Below, piece after piece: positions 10,231 through 18,261 of a DNA stretch of 64,000 nt. Source of the stretch: Alphaproteobacteria bacterium (GTDB lineage: Bacteria; Pseudomonadota; Alphaproteobacteria; Kiloniellales; DSM-21159); the NCBI GenBank assembly GCA_030433005.1, contig JAUILQ010000021.1, forward strand, positions 1 to 64,000, in the 5' to 3' direction. The notes below the pieces were generated by a model. The model was not told the DNA's origin. It searched no databases and saw only the letters and a list, made by a program, of their open reading frames with translations. Position 1 is the stretch's first letter; each line of letters opens with the position of its first letter. The position numbers and the translations under genes are program-made.

Positions 10231-11298
10231 TCAGAGGTGCCGGGCGAGCGCCTCCGCCTCCGCCGCCATCGCCGCCACGGTCTGCGGGCGCAGGTACTCC
10301 TCGACCCGCCCGGCGACATGGGCGATCAGGGCGGCGTCGCTGTTGCCGGCGGACCAGTCGCGGCCCGCCCCCTGATCGGCCGGGGCCCCGAGCGCGCGCC
10401 GCTCGCGGCGGTGCTCGACCGACCAGAGCACGCACCAGGTGAGCGCCCGCAGGGCCAGGATCCGGCGCAGCGGCAGCAGCCAGGGCCGCAGCGCGGCGGC
10501 CGCCGCCGGGCCGACGGCCTCCAGGTAGCGCTCGTAGAAGCCGGCGACCTGCCCGACCGTGAGCTCGGCCCGGCTCTCCAGGTCCCAGGTCGTCGAGGTG
10601 AAGACCGTCGCGTGGGCGAGGTCGATGGCGGGCGCGCCGTAGAGCGCCTTCTCCAGGTCGACGATGACGGCGCGGCCGTCGGCGCGCAGCAGGAAGTTGC
10701 CCGGGTGGCTGTCGGTCAGCACCAGGCTGCGCGGCTGCGCGCGCCCGGCCGATTCAGCCGCGAAGCGCTCGGCCCAGGCCAGCTCGTCGCGCAGCCGCCG
10801 GGCCGTCTCCGGCGCCAGGTCCCCGGCGCGCTCCAGGTAGCCGGCCTGGAAGCGGATCTCGGCGAGCGCGCCGGCGACCGGGTCGCGGTGGTCCTCGAGC
10901 GGCGGGCGCTCCGGCTCGGGCGGCAGCGGCAGGGCGTGGACCGCGGCCATGGCCTCGGCCAGCGCCGGCAAGTCGGCCGGCAGCCGCGCCGGCCGGCCGG
11001 CGATCTCCTCGACCGCGAGCGCGCCCATGGCGAGGCCGGGGCCGGGCTGGATCACGCCGTCGAGGCGCGGGCCGTGGCCGCTGGCGGCGACCCGCTCGAA
11101 GCAGGCGGCCTGGTAGGCCAGGTTGTCGGCGGCGGCATAGCCGAACTGGCTCTGCTTGGGCACGCGCAGCAGCAGGCCGCTGCCGACGAGGCGCACGTGG
11201 TCGTGGGCCAGGCCCTTGTCGGTCAGCGGCGCCAGCCGCAGGCCGCCGTAGCGCGGGTGCGAAGCCAGGGCCGCGGCGAGGCGGTCGAGATCGAGCAT
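10231..11298 (-). CDS. APH-fold phosphotransferase of unknown substrate
   Basis: 355 residues. Aminoglycoside-phosphotransferase/choline-kinase fold: nucleotide-binding lobe up to about residue 110 (LLLRVPKQSQFGY), catalytic loop LTDSHPGNFLLRADG near residue 197 and metal-binding VDLEKALYG shortly after. The usual catalytic HxD is replaced by T-D-S-H, so the Asp is kept but the preceding His is not. Nothing indicates antibiotic resistance. It is divergent, with a 62-base gap, from two glycosyltransferase-like genes, so a role in sugar or lipid head-group metabolism is possible. Confidence 0.75.
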   Translation of the reverse strand: MLDLDRLAAALASHPRYGGLRLAPLTDKGLAHDHVRLVGSGLLLRVPKQSQFGYAAADNLAYQAACFERVAASGHGPRLDGVIQPGPGLAMGALAVEEIAGRPARLPADLPALAEAMAAVHALPLPPEPERPPLEDHRDPVAGALAEIRFQAGYLERAGDLAPETARRLRDELAWAERFAAESAGRAQPRSLVLTDSHPGNFLLRADGRAVIVDLEKALYGAPAIDLAHATVFTSTTWDLESRAELTVGQVAGFYERYLEAVGPAAAAALRPWLLPLRRILALRALTWCVLWSVEHRRERRALGAPADQGAGRDWSAGNSDAALIAHVAGRVEEYLRPQTVAAMAAEAEALARHL

Positions 11299-11360
11299 CG
11301 CCGCCCTGGTAGCACGCGCCGCCGCCGACGCGTCATCAAAGCCGTGCTATCAGGGGACCG

Positions 11361-12089
11361 ATGCCCGCCGCGCCTCCCCAACCCGCCGCCGACCGCCCGC
11401 CGCTGTCGATCGTCGTGCCGACGCTGAACGCCGCGGCCGGCCTGCCCGCCTGCCTGGAGTCGCTGGCGGCCTGGCCGGAGGCCGAGCGCATCGTCGCCGA
11501 CGGCGGCTCGCGCGACGGAACGCTGGAGCTCGCCCGGGCGGCCGGCTGCCGGATCGTCGAGAGCCCGCCCGGTCGCGGCCGGCAGCTCGCCGCCGGTGCC
11601 GCCGCGGCGCGTGCCGACTGGCTGCTGTTCCTGCACGCGGACACCCGGCTCTCGCCCGGCTGGACCAAAGCCGTACGCGAACACCGGGCGCGCGTTCACG
11701 CCGAGGAACGGGCCGGCTGGTTCCGGCTGCGCTTCGACAGCCGGGCCGCGGGCGCACGGCGGGTCGAGCGCCTGGCCAACTGGCGCGCCCGCGCCCTGGC
11801 CCTGCCCTATGGCGACCAGGGCCTGCTGATCGCACGCCGGCTCTACGAGGCGCTGGGCGGCCATCCGCCGCTGCCGCTGATGGAGGACGTCGCCATGGTG
11901 CGGCGGATCGGCTCGAGGGCGCTGGCCGAACTCGACGCCGAGGCCGTGACCTCGGCCGCCCGCTACGAGCGCACCGGGGCGCTCGGCGGTTTCCTGGGCT
12001 GGTGGCTGCGCCCGGCGCGCAACCTCTGCCTGCTCGGGCTCTACCGGCTCGGCGTGCCGCCGCGCCTGCTGGCCCGCCTCTACGGATGA
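11361..12089 (+). CDS. TIGR04283-type small family 2 glycosyltransferase
   Basis: 242 residues. A GT2 fold starts at LSIVVPTLNAAAGLPACL, with ADGGSRDGTLELA (about residue 50) and a DxD-like FLHADTRLSP (about residue 92). This short form matches the rSAM/selenodomain-associated transferase 2 family, also annotated as arsenosugar-biosynthesis glycosyltransferase in some genomes. AGGGGA precedes the ATG. Its TGA overlaps the next ATG (ATGA), so the two are translationally coupled. The usual selenodomain radical SAM partner is not seen beside it. The substrate is unknown. Confidence 0.82.
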   Translation: MPAAPPQPAADRPPLSIVVPTLNAAAGLPACLESLAAWPEAERIVADGGSRDGTLELARAAGCRIVESPPGRGRQLAAGAAAARADWLLFLHADTRLSPGWTKAVREHRARVHAEERAGWFRLRFDSRAAGARRVERLANWRARALALPYGDQGLLIARRLYEALGGHPPLPLMEDVAMVRRIGSRALAELDAEAVTSAARYERTGALGGFLGWWLRPARNLCLLGLYRLGVPPRLLARLYG

Positions 12090-12715
12090 GGCGGCATCTC
12101 GTGGTCATGGCCCGGGCGCCGCGCCGCGGCGTCGGCAAGCGCCGGCTGGCCGCCGGCGCCGGCGAGGCCGCGGCCTGGCGCGTCCAGCGCTTCGTCTCGC
12201 TGGCGGTGCTGCGCCGTCTCGCCCGCGACCGCCGCTGGACGACCTGGCTGGCAGTGACGCCGGACCGCGCCGCGAGCCGGCGCCGCTTCGGGCCGCGCCT
12301 GCCGGCCGGCGTCCGCCTCGTCCCGCAGGGCGGCGGCGACCTGGGTGCGCGCATGGGCCGTCAGCTGGCGCGGCCGCCGACGGGTCCGGTCGTGCTGGTC
12401 GGGCTCGACATCCCGGCGCTCGGGCCGGACGAGGTCGCGGCCGCCTTCCGGGCGCTCGGCCGGCGGCCCTGGGTGTTCGGCCCGGCCGGCGACGGCGGCT
12501 ACTGGCTGGTCGGGGCGCGGCGCCGGCCGCGCCTGCGTCTGCCGTTCGCGGGCGTGCGCTGGAGCAGCCGCCACGCGCTGGCCGACACGCTGACCCGGGT
12601 CGACGGCCCGGCGGCGCTGCTGGAGCCGCTCGACGACGTCGACGAGGCCGGCGACCTGGAGGGCCTGCGCCCGGAGTCGGTGATGGCCTCGCGCCGGGTC
12701 AGCCCGCGGCCTTGA
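12086..12715 (+). CDS. TIGR04282-type (DUF2064) nucleotidyl/glycosyltransferase-like protein
   Basis: 209 residues. DUF2064 fold related to GT-A nucleotidyltransferases: HLVVMARAPRRGVGKRRLAA at the start, GPVVLVGLDIPALGPDEV near residue 105 (the usual GxDxP acidic motif), then FGPAGDGGYWLVGAR. This is the rSAM/selenodomain-associated transferase 1 family, and it forms a pair with the preceding gene. The start is fixed by the ATGA overlap. The last 17 bases overlap the convergent moaB gene. The lysine in GKRRLA matches the nucleotide-binding site of the family; the sugar is not known. Confidence 0.8.
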   Translation: MRRHLVVMARAPRRGVGKRRLAAGAGEAAAWRVQRFVSLAVLRRLARDRRWTTWLAVTPDRAASRRRFGPRLPAGVRLVPQGGGDLGARMGRQLARPPTGPVVLVGLDIPALGPDEVAAAFRALGRRPWVFGPAGDGGYWLVGARRRPRLRLPFAGVRWSSRHALADTLTRVDGPAALLEPLDDVDEAGDLEGLRPESVMASRRVSPRP

Positions 12716-13244
12716 GGTGCTCCTTGAGGCGCGGCATCAGCTCGACCAGGTTGCAGGGCCCGTGGCGGCTGTCGAGCTGCCAGCGCAGGATCTCCTGCCA
12801 GCCGTCCTTGCAGGCTCCCGGCGAGCCGGGCAGCGCGAAGAGGTAGGTGCCGCCGGCGACGCCGCCGAGCGCGCGCGACTGGATCGTCGAGGTGCCGATC
12901 TTCTGGTAGCTGATCCAGCGGAACAGCTCGCCGAAGCCCTCGATGCGCTTCTCCAGCACGGCCTCGAAGGCCTCGGGGGTGACGTCGCGGCCGGTGACGC
13001 CGGTACCGCCCGTCGAGATCACCACGTCGACCGCCGGGTCGCCGATGCACTCCCTGAGGTAGGCCTCGATGGCGGCGGTCTCGTCGCGCACGATCTCGCG
13101 GCGCACGACCCGATGGCCGTCCTCGCCGATCATCTTCTCCAGCGCGTCGCCGGAGCGGTCGTCGGCCTTGCCCCGGCTGTCGGAGACCGTCAGCAGGGCG
13201 ATGTTGACCGGCAGGAAGGGCTTGCTCTCGTCGATGCGTGACAT
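12699..13244 (-). CDS. moaB: Molybdenum cofactor biosynthesis protein B
   Basis: 181 residues. MoCF-binding fold of MoaB/Mog[20 protein letters not shown] near the start, [17 protein letters not shown] at about residues 96-112 and [15 protein letters not shown] near residue 145. MoaB-type proteins adenylylate molybdopterin or bind it during Mo/W cofactor assembly. Length is normal for the family. No other Moco gene is nearby. It overlaps the converging DUF2064 gene by 17 bases at the 3' ends. Confidence 0.93.
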   Translation of the reverse strand: MSRIDESKPFLPVNIALLTVSDSRGKADDRSGDALEKMIGEDGHRVVRREIVRDETAAIEAYLRECIGDPAVDVVISTGGTGVTGRDVTPEAFEAVLEKRIEGFGELFRWISYQKIGTSTIQSRALGGVAGGTYLFALPGSPGACKDGWQEILRWQLDSRHGPCNLVELMPRLKEHLKAAG

Positions 13245-13300
13245 GGCGCGGCTCCGCGGGATCGGGGACAGGCCCCCGAGTCAAACCCGGACGCGCGGGC

Positions 13301-15142
13301 CTAGTCCAGCGACTCGTAGCGCGGCCAATCGCCCTGGGCGAGCGCCTTCAGCGAGGGCGCCGGCTGGCCGAGGCGCTTGCGGTACATCCAGAGATTGGTC
13401 AGCACGCGCTCGATGAACAGGCGGGTCTCGCGGCTCGGCAGCGCCTCGATGAACAGCAGCGGATCCTGCGAGGGATAGCCGACCGTCTCCAGCCGCTTCT
13501 GCCACTTGCGCAGGTTGCCCGGACCGCCGTTGTAGGCGGCGGCCAGCTTGAACAGGTCCTCGCCGGCGTCGGTGTGCTGCATCAGCCGCTGCACGTAGCG
13601 CTGCGCCAGCTCCATGTTGAAGCCGGGATTGTAGAGCCGCTCGTCGGTGCCGCGCGGCAGCTCGCCCTCCTCGGCGACGTAGCGCGCGGTCGCCGGCATC
13701 AGCTGCATCAGCCCCATGGCGCCGAAGCCGCTGCGCGCCTCGGTGTCGAACTGCGACTCCTGGCGCATCAGGGCGTAGAGCAGGGCGCGGTCGACCTGGA
13801 AGCCGCTCTCCGGCTCCCAGGGCGGCAGCGGGAACAGCATGGCGTCGGCGACCTCGGGGCGGATCTCCAGCGAGTGGTCGTGGGTCAGCCGGTTGGCGAG
13901 CCGCAGGGTGAAGGCCGGCAGCTGCGCGCGCTCGGCCAGGATCAGCAGCGCCTCGGCGTGCTCCGGCTGGTCCCAGCCGCCGGCGCGCACCAGCTCTTCC
14001 TGGGCCAGCTTGCTCTGGCCGACCTGGATCAGCGCGGCCGCGCGCGCCAGGCGCGGCTCGTCGAGCAGCCGGGCATAGGCCTTTTCGTCGACCGGGGTCG
14101 GGCCCTCCTCGTCGAACAGGCCGAGTGCCTGGCGGGCCAGCTGGCCGTAGAAGGTGCGGCGCTCCTGCGCCGCGCGGCTCAGCTGGATCGAGACCAGGCC
14201 CGGATTGCCCAGGCGCAGGTTGGCCCGCGCCGCCCAGAAGGCGCCGGCCGCGCGGTCCCAGCTGACCGAGCGCTCGGACAGCGACACCGCCTCGAAGTGC
14301 GCGGCCGCCGACTCGAGGTCGCCGAGCACCCAGGCCGAGATGCCCGCCGTCCAGTGCGCCGAGGGCAGGTGCTCCCCGGAGCGCTTGGCCGCCCGCGAGG
14401 CGAGCCGGAAGGCCTGCTTGGCGCTGCCGTGGTGGAACCAGCCGGTCGCGACCTGGGCCAGCCCCTCGTCGATCTCGACCTGGTCGAGCAGCCGCCGCGC
14501 CTCGCCGCCGGCGAGCCGCTGCTCGGTCGCGGTCAGGCGGGTGCGCAGCACGTCCTTTCGGATCCGCGCCTTGAAGTCCTGGACCAGCCGCGCCTGTGCG
14601 TTGCTGCGCCGCTTCGGCGAGCGGTACACGTAGACCGGCTCGCCGAGGCTGGCGAGGCGGGCCTTGGCGACCTGCTCGGGCCGGCGCGGCGGATTGGCGC
14701 CCGCCGGCTTGCGCTTCATCGCCAGGGCGAAGATCTGGTCGGCGCCCGGATGGTCCGCATAGAGCGCCATCCAGCCCTTGAGTTCCTTGAAGCTCGAGCG
14801 CCAGGCGGTCGGGTGCATGTAGCGCTGGTAGAGCACGTGGCCCATCAGGCGCCGGTCGACCAGACGGGCGATCAGGCTGTCGGCGGTCTTCCAGTCGCCG
14901 ATCTTCTGGACCCGGAAGATCTCGCGGTAGAGGCGCTCGTCCTGCGTCGAGACGACACGCGGCAGGCCGCCGTCGTCGCTCGGCGCGAAGCGCGGAATCG
15001 CCGCCGTCTCCGGCGGCCCGCCGGGCAGCTGGGCACGCGCGTCCGTCGGGCCCTGGAAGGCGCCGAGTGCGCCGCCCAGCGCCAGGGCGCAGACCGCCCC
15101 GCGCAAAAAGCGCAATAAATTCCTGTCAGACGGGAAGATCAC
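13301..15142 (-). CDS. Soluble lytic murein transglycosylase (Slt70-like)
   Basis: 613 residues from GTG 15142. A signal sequence (about residues 1-35, FLRGAVCALALGGALGAF) leads into a long alpha-helical region, then the SLT catalytic domain near residue 450: ALMRQESQFDTEARSGFGAM with the catalytic Glu, MGLMQLMPATA and AAYNGGPGNLRKW. It cleaves peptidoglycan to anhydromuropeptides in the periplasm. A TTG at 15172 is possible, but a promoter candidate (15183-15211) would place the RNA start almost on it, while the GTG has GAGGGG upstream. Divergent from nothing close; moaB follows on the same strand. Confidence 0.9.
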   Translation of the reverse strand: MIFPSDRNLLRFLRGAVCALALGGALGAFQGPTDARAQLPGGPPETAAIPRFAPSDDGGLPRVVSTQDERLYREIFRVQKIGDWKTADSLIARLVDRRLMGHVLYQRYMHPTAWRSSFKELKGWMALYADHPGADQIFALAMKRKPAGANPPRRPEQVAKARLASLGEPVYVYRSPKRRSNAQARLVQDFKARIRKDVLRTRLTATEQRLAGGEARRLLDQVEIDEGLAQVATGWFHHGSAKQAFRLASRAAKRSGEHLPSAHWTAGISAWVLGDLESAAAHFEAVSLSERSVSWDRAAGAFWAARANLRLGNPGLVSIQLSRAAQERRTFYGQLARQALGLFDEEGPTPVDEKAYARLLDEPRLARAAALIQVGQSKLAQEELVRAGGWDQPEHAEALLILAERAQLPAFTLRLANRLTHDHSLEIRPEVADAMLFPLPPWEPESGFQVDRALLYALMRQESQFDTEARSGFGAMGLMQLMPATARYVAEEGELPRGTDERLYNPGFNMELAQRYVQRLMQHTDAGEDLFKLAAAYNGGPGNLRKWQKRLETVGYPSQDPLLFIEALPSRETRLFIERVLTNLWMYRKRLGQPAPSLKALAQGDWPRYESLD

Positions 15143-15182
15143 TCGCCCCTCTGCTACTCTGTCTGCCTCCAACCCGGGGCAG

Positions 15183-15211
15183 ATTTTAGATCGAAAGCCG
15201 TGTTTCGTCAG
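15183..15211 (-). promoter_or_regulatory. Candidate sigma-70 promoter for the lytic transglycosylase
   Basis: On the minus strand CTGACG (15211-15206) and TAAAAT (15188-15183) are separated by 17 bases, matching 4 of 6 and 5 of 6 consensus positions. It sits about 40 bases upstream of the GTG start in an A+T-rich gap. Confidence 0.5.
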
Positions 15212-15267
15212 CCATTTAGTAAGGATTTATGAAATGCCGTCGGGATTCAGGCGGTTATAATCAGTTC

Positions 15268-16182
15268 TTAAACTCCCAGAGGATCGAAATCGCCCCGGTT
15301 AACCATTTTGAAAGAGATCATGTCGCGCCAGGCCAGGCGCTTCTGCGCCGGCTGGCGCAGCAGGTAGGCCGGATGCAGGGTCGCCAGGGCCGGAATCGGC
15401 GCCGGCAGGCCCTCGTGGCGGTAGCCGAACCACTGGCCGCGGACGCGCGTGATGCCGCGCGGGTCGCCGAGCAGCGCCTTGGTCGAGACGCCGCCGAGCA
15501 GCAGGATGACGCGCGGGTCGACCAGCTCGATGTGGCGCTCGACGAAGGGCAGGCAGAGCTGGACCTCCGCCGGCTCGGGCGTGCGGTTGCCGGGCGGCCG
15601 CCAGAACAGGACGTTGGTGATGTAGGCCTGCCCGCGCTCGAAGCCGGCGTGAGCCAGCATCAGGTCGAGCAGGCGGCCGGCCACGCCGACGAAGGGCTCG
15701 CCCTGGATGTCCTCGTCGCGTCCCGGCGCCTCGCCGATCAGCATGACGCGCTGCGCCGGATCGCCGCGGCAGATCACGGTGCGGCTCGCGGTCTTCTTCA
15801 GCGGACAGGCCTCGAAGCCCTCGATCGCCCGGTAGAGCGCCGGCAGGTCGTCGGCCGCGCGCGCCGCCGCCCGCGCCTCGGCCAGGCCCTGGTCGAGAGA
15901 CAGCGGCGCGCGGGCCTCGGGCGTCCAGACCGCCGGCGCCTTGCGCTCGGAGGCGGTACCGCCGGCAGCCGGCGGCGGGCCCTGATGGAACTCGGCCGGC
16001 CGCGACTCGGCAGGGCGCGACTCGGCAGGGCGCGACTCGGAAGCAGGGGGTCCGGCGGCCGGCTCGGCCGCCGAAGCGGCGAAGCGGTCGACGGCGGCCG
16101 CACCCACGGCCTCGTCGGCGCCGGCCTCGACCAGCCAGCGCAGCGCCGCCTCCAGTTCCTCGCGCGTCGGCTCCGCAGCCAA
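15268..16182 (-). CDS. Uracil-DNA glycosylase, family 4
   Basis: 304 residues. Removes uracil from DNA. The catalytic domain spans about residues 120-300: Fe-S type N-terminal segment FEACPLKKTASRTVICRGDP with C-x-n-C ligands, motif GEAPGRDEDIQGEPFVGVAG, NVLFWRPPGNRTPEPAEVQL, and C-terminal motif LATLHPAYLLRQP. The first 110 residues are an Ala/Pro-rich linker with a small ESRPA repeat. The start is a TTG at 16182; no better start is seen and GAGGGA lies upstream. Same strand as the lytic transglycosylase gene. Confidence 0.92.
   Translation of the reverse strand: MAAEPTREELEAALRWLVEAGADEAVGAAAVDRFAASAAEPAAGPPASESRPAESRPAESRPAEFHQGPPPAAGGTASERKAPAVWTPEARAPLSLDQGLAEARAAARAADDLPALYRAIEGFEACPLKKTASRTVICRGDPAQRVMLIGEAPGRDEDIQGEPFVGVAGRLLDLMLAHAGFERGQAYITNVLFWRPPGNRTPEPAEVQLCLPFVERHIELVDPRVILLLGGVSTKALLGDPRGITRVRGQWFGYRHEGLPAPIPALATLHPAYLLRQPAQKRLAWRDMISFKMVNRGDFDPLGV
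16001..16040. repeat. 15-bp tandem repeat inside the uracil-DNA glycosylase linker
   Basis: The unit CGCGACTCGGCAGGG occurs twice in full (16001-16015, 16016-16030) and again for 10 bases (16031-16040). It encodes the repeated ESRPA linker. The frame is kept because the unit is 15 bases, so copy number could vary without disrupting the protein. Confidence 0.85.
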
Positions 16183-16293
16183 GTCAGGGATCCCTCGGAT
16201 TCGGGCCTGCCGGGTCGCGGCCCCGGCAAGAGGGCGAGACCAAAGCAGGCGATGCCGCGTTGACGCTAGCCGGGGGCCGTGACCGGACCGATT

Positions 16294-16322
16294 TTGCGCC
16301 CTCGGAAACGCTTCGCTATACC
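16294..16322 (+). promoter_or_regulatory. Candidate promoter of ETF-ubiquinone oxidoreductase
   Basis: TTGCGC (16294-16299) and TATACC (16317-16322) lie 17 bases apart, 75 bases upstream of the gene. The match is partial (3 of 6 and 4 of 6), so this is only a candidate. Confidence 0.3.
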
Positions 16323-16396
16323 CTTACGCTGACGCGAGGCCGAGACAAGTCCGGGACCGATCCGGAGCCAGATCAAGGGCGCCTGGGAGGGCGAGC

Positions 16397-18049
16397 ATGG
16401 AACGCGAATACATGGACTACGACGTGGTCATCGTCGGCGCCGGCCCCTCGGGCCTGGCCGCCGCCATCCGGCTGCGTCAGCTGTCCCAGGAGAAGGGCCA
16501 GGAGATCTCCGTCTGCGTCGTCGAGAAGGGCGCCGAGGTCGGCGCCCACATCCTGTCGGGCGCGGTGCTGGAGCCGCGCGCGCTGGACGAGCTGATCCCC
16601 GACTGGAAGGACAAGGGCGCGCCGCTCAACACGCCGGTCGGCAAGGAGCGCTTCCTGCTGCTCAGCGAGAGCGGCTCGACCGAGGTGCCGCTCTGGCTGC
16701 TGCCGCCGCAGACCCAGAACCACGGCAACTACATCGTCTCGCTGGGCAACGTCTGCCGCTGGCTCGGCGAGCAGGCCGAGGCGCTGGGCGCCGAGATCTA
16801 CCCCGGCTTCGCCGCCGCCGAGGTGCTCTACAACGACGACGGCGCGGTCATGGGCGTCGCCACCGGCGACATGGGCGTCGGCAAGGACGGCGAGCAGAAG
16901 GCCAGCTACACCCCGGGCATGGAGCTGCGCGCCAAGTACACCTTCTTCGCCGAGGGCTGCCGCGGCTCGCTGACCAAGGGCCTGGAGCAGAAGTTCGGCC
17001 TGCGCGAGGGCGTCGACCCGCAGACCTACGGCATCGGCATCAAGGAGCTCTGGGAGCTCGACCCGGCCAAGCACCAGGAAGGCCTGGTGCTCCACACCTC
17101 GGGCTGGCCGATGGACGACAAGACCTGGGGCGGCTCCTTCGTCTACCACCTGGAGAACAACCAGGCCTACGTCGGCTACGTCATCGGCCTCGACTACGCC
17201 AACCCGCACCTGTCGCCGTTCGACGAGTTCCAGCGCTTCAAGCACCACCCCTCGATCAGGCCGATGCTGGAGGGCGGCAAGCGCGTCTCCTACGGCGCGC
17301 GCGCGCTTAACGAGGGCGGCTGGCAGTCGGTGCCCAAGCTCGCGTTCCCCGGCGGCTGCCTGATCGGCTGCACCGCCGGCTTCCTCAACGTGCCCAAGAT
17401 CAAGGGCAGCCACACCGCGATGAAGACCGGCATGCTGGCCGCCGAGGCCGCCTTCGCGGCGCTGGCCGGCGGCGACGAGGGCTACGGCACGCTGGAAGCC
17501 TATCCCAAGGCCTACGAGAGTTCCTGGGTCCACGAGGAGCTCTACAGGGCGCGCAACCTCCGGCCGGCGGCGGCGCGCTGGGGCATGAAGCTGGGCATGG
17601 CGATCGGCGGCTTCGACCTCAAGCTGCTCGGCGGCAAGGCGCCCTGGACCTTCCGGCACCGCCACGCCGACCACGAGTGCCTGAAGCCGGCCGACCAGAT
17701 GCCGAAGATCGACTACCCCAAGCCCGACGGGGTGATCTCCTTCGACAAGCTGTCGAGCGTGTTCGTGTCGAACACCAACCACGAGGAGGACCAGCCGGTC
17801 CACCTGAAGCTCAAGGATCCCTCGATCCCGATCGACTACAACCTGCCGACCTACGACGAGCCGGCGCAGCGCTACTGCCCGGCCGGCGTCTACGAGGTCG
17901 TGCGCGACGACGACGGCTCGAACCCGCGCTTCCAGATCAACGCGCAGAACTGCGTGCACTGCAAGACCTGCGACATCAAGGATCCCAGGCAGAACATCAA
18001 CTGGACGGTGCCGGAGGGCGGCGGCGGCCCGGCCTATCCGAACATGTAG
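16397..18049 (+). CDS. Electron transfer flavoprotein-ubiquinone oxidoreductase
   Basis: 550 residues, normal length. Passes electrons from acyl-CoA and other dehydrogenases via ETF to ubiquinone at the inner membrane. FAD-binding GxGxxG is in [19 protein letters not shown] (about residues 10-25). The ubiquinone-binding and FAD domains follow ([20 protein letters not shown]). The C-terminal 4Fe-4S domain has ligands C494, C519, C522 and C525 ([16 protein letters not shown]). It is the natural electron outlet for the two acyl-CoA dehydrogenases encoded at 50320 and 52620. Confidence 0.96.
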   Translation: MEREYMDYDVVIVGAGPSGLAAAIRLRQLSQEKGQEISVCVVEKGAEVGAHILSGAVLEPRALDELIPDWKDKGAPLNTPVGKERFLLLSESGSTEVPLWLLPPQTQNHGNYIVSLGNVCRWLGEQAEALGAEIYPGFAAAEVLYNDDGAVMGVATGDMGVGKDGEQKASYTPGMELRAKYTFFAEGCRGSLTKGLEQKFGLREGVDPQTYGIGIKELWELDPAKHQEGLVLHTSGWPMDDKTWGGSFVYHLENNQAYVGYVIGLDYANPHLSPFDEFQRFKHHPSIRPMLEGGKRVSYGARALNEGGWQSVPKLAFPGGCLIGCTAGFLNVPKIKGSHTAMKTGMLAAEAAFAALAGGDEGYGTLEAYPKAYESSWVHEELYRARNLRPAAARWGMKLGMAIGGFDLKLLGGKAPWTFRHRHADHECLKPADQMPKIDYPKPDGVISFDKLSSVFVSNTNHEEDQPVHLKLKDPSIPIDYNLPTYDEPAQRYCPAGVYEVVRDDDGSNPRFQINAQNCVHCKTCDIKDPRQNINWTVPEGGGGPAYPNM

Positions 18050-18092
18050 CCGACCATGCCGCCGCGGCCACCCGCCCGGCGGCGGGACCGGC

Positions 18093-18132
18093 ATCGGCGC
18101 GGCACCCGCGGCCGGCCCCGGGTGCCGCCGAT
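18093..18132 (+). terminator. Hairpin after the ETF-ubiquinone oxidoreductase gene
   Basis: Arms 18093-18108 (ATCGGC, bulged GC, GGCACCCG) and 18119-18132 (CGGGTGCC GCCGAT) form a 14-pair stem with a 2-base bulge and 10-base loop, starting 44 bases after the stop codon. There is no U-tract. It could end the transcript or protect its 3' end. Confidence 0.45.
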
Positions 18133-18261
18133 CCGCGCAGGCGCCACGCCGGCGTTGTTCGCCGCGAGTGGGCTTGGCATGATCGCCGCTTGCCCGGCGC
18201 CGCTGCGCACGGCAGCGGGCACCTGTGCACCGGGGGCGGTCCCCCGAGACGGGAGCAGAGA

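Noticed and set aside
10231..11298. Antibiotic resistance phosphotransferase
   Set aside because: Only the general APH fold is present and the catalytic loop differs; nothing in the context suggests resistance.
13262..13279. Six-pair hairpin between moaB and the transglycosylase gene
   Set aside because: The stem is short and without T-tract; not strong enough to call a terminator.
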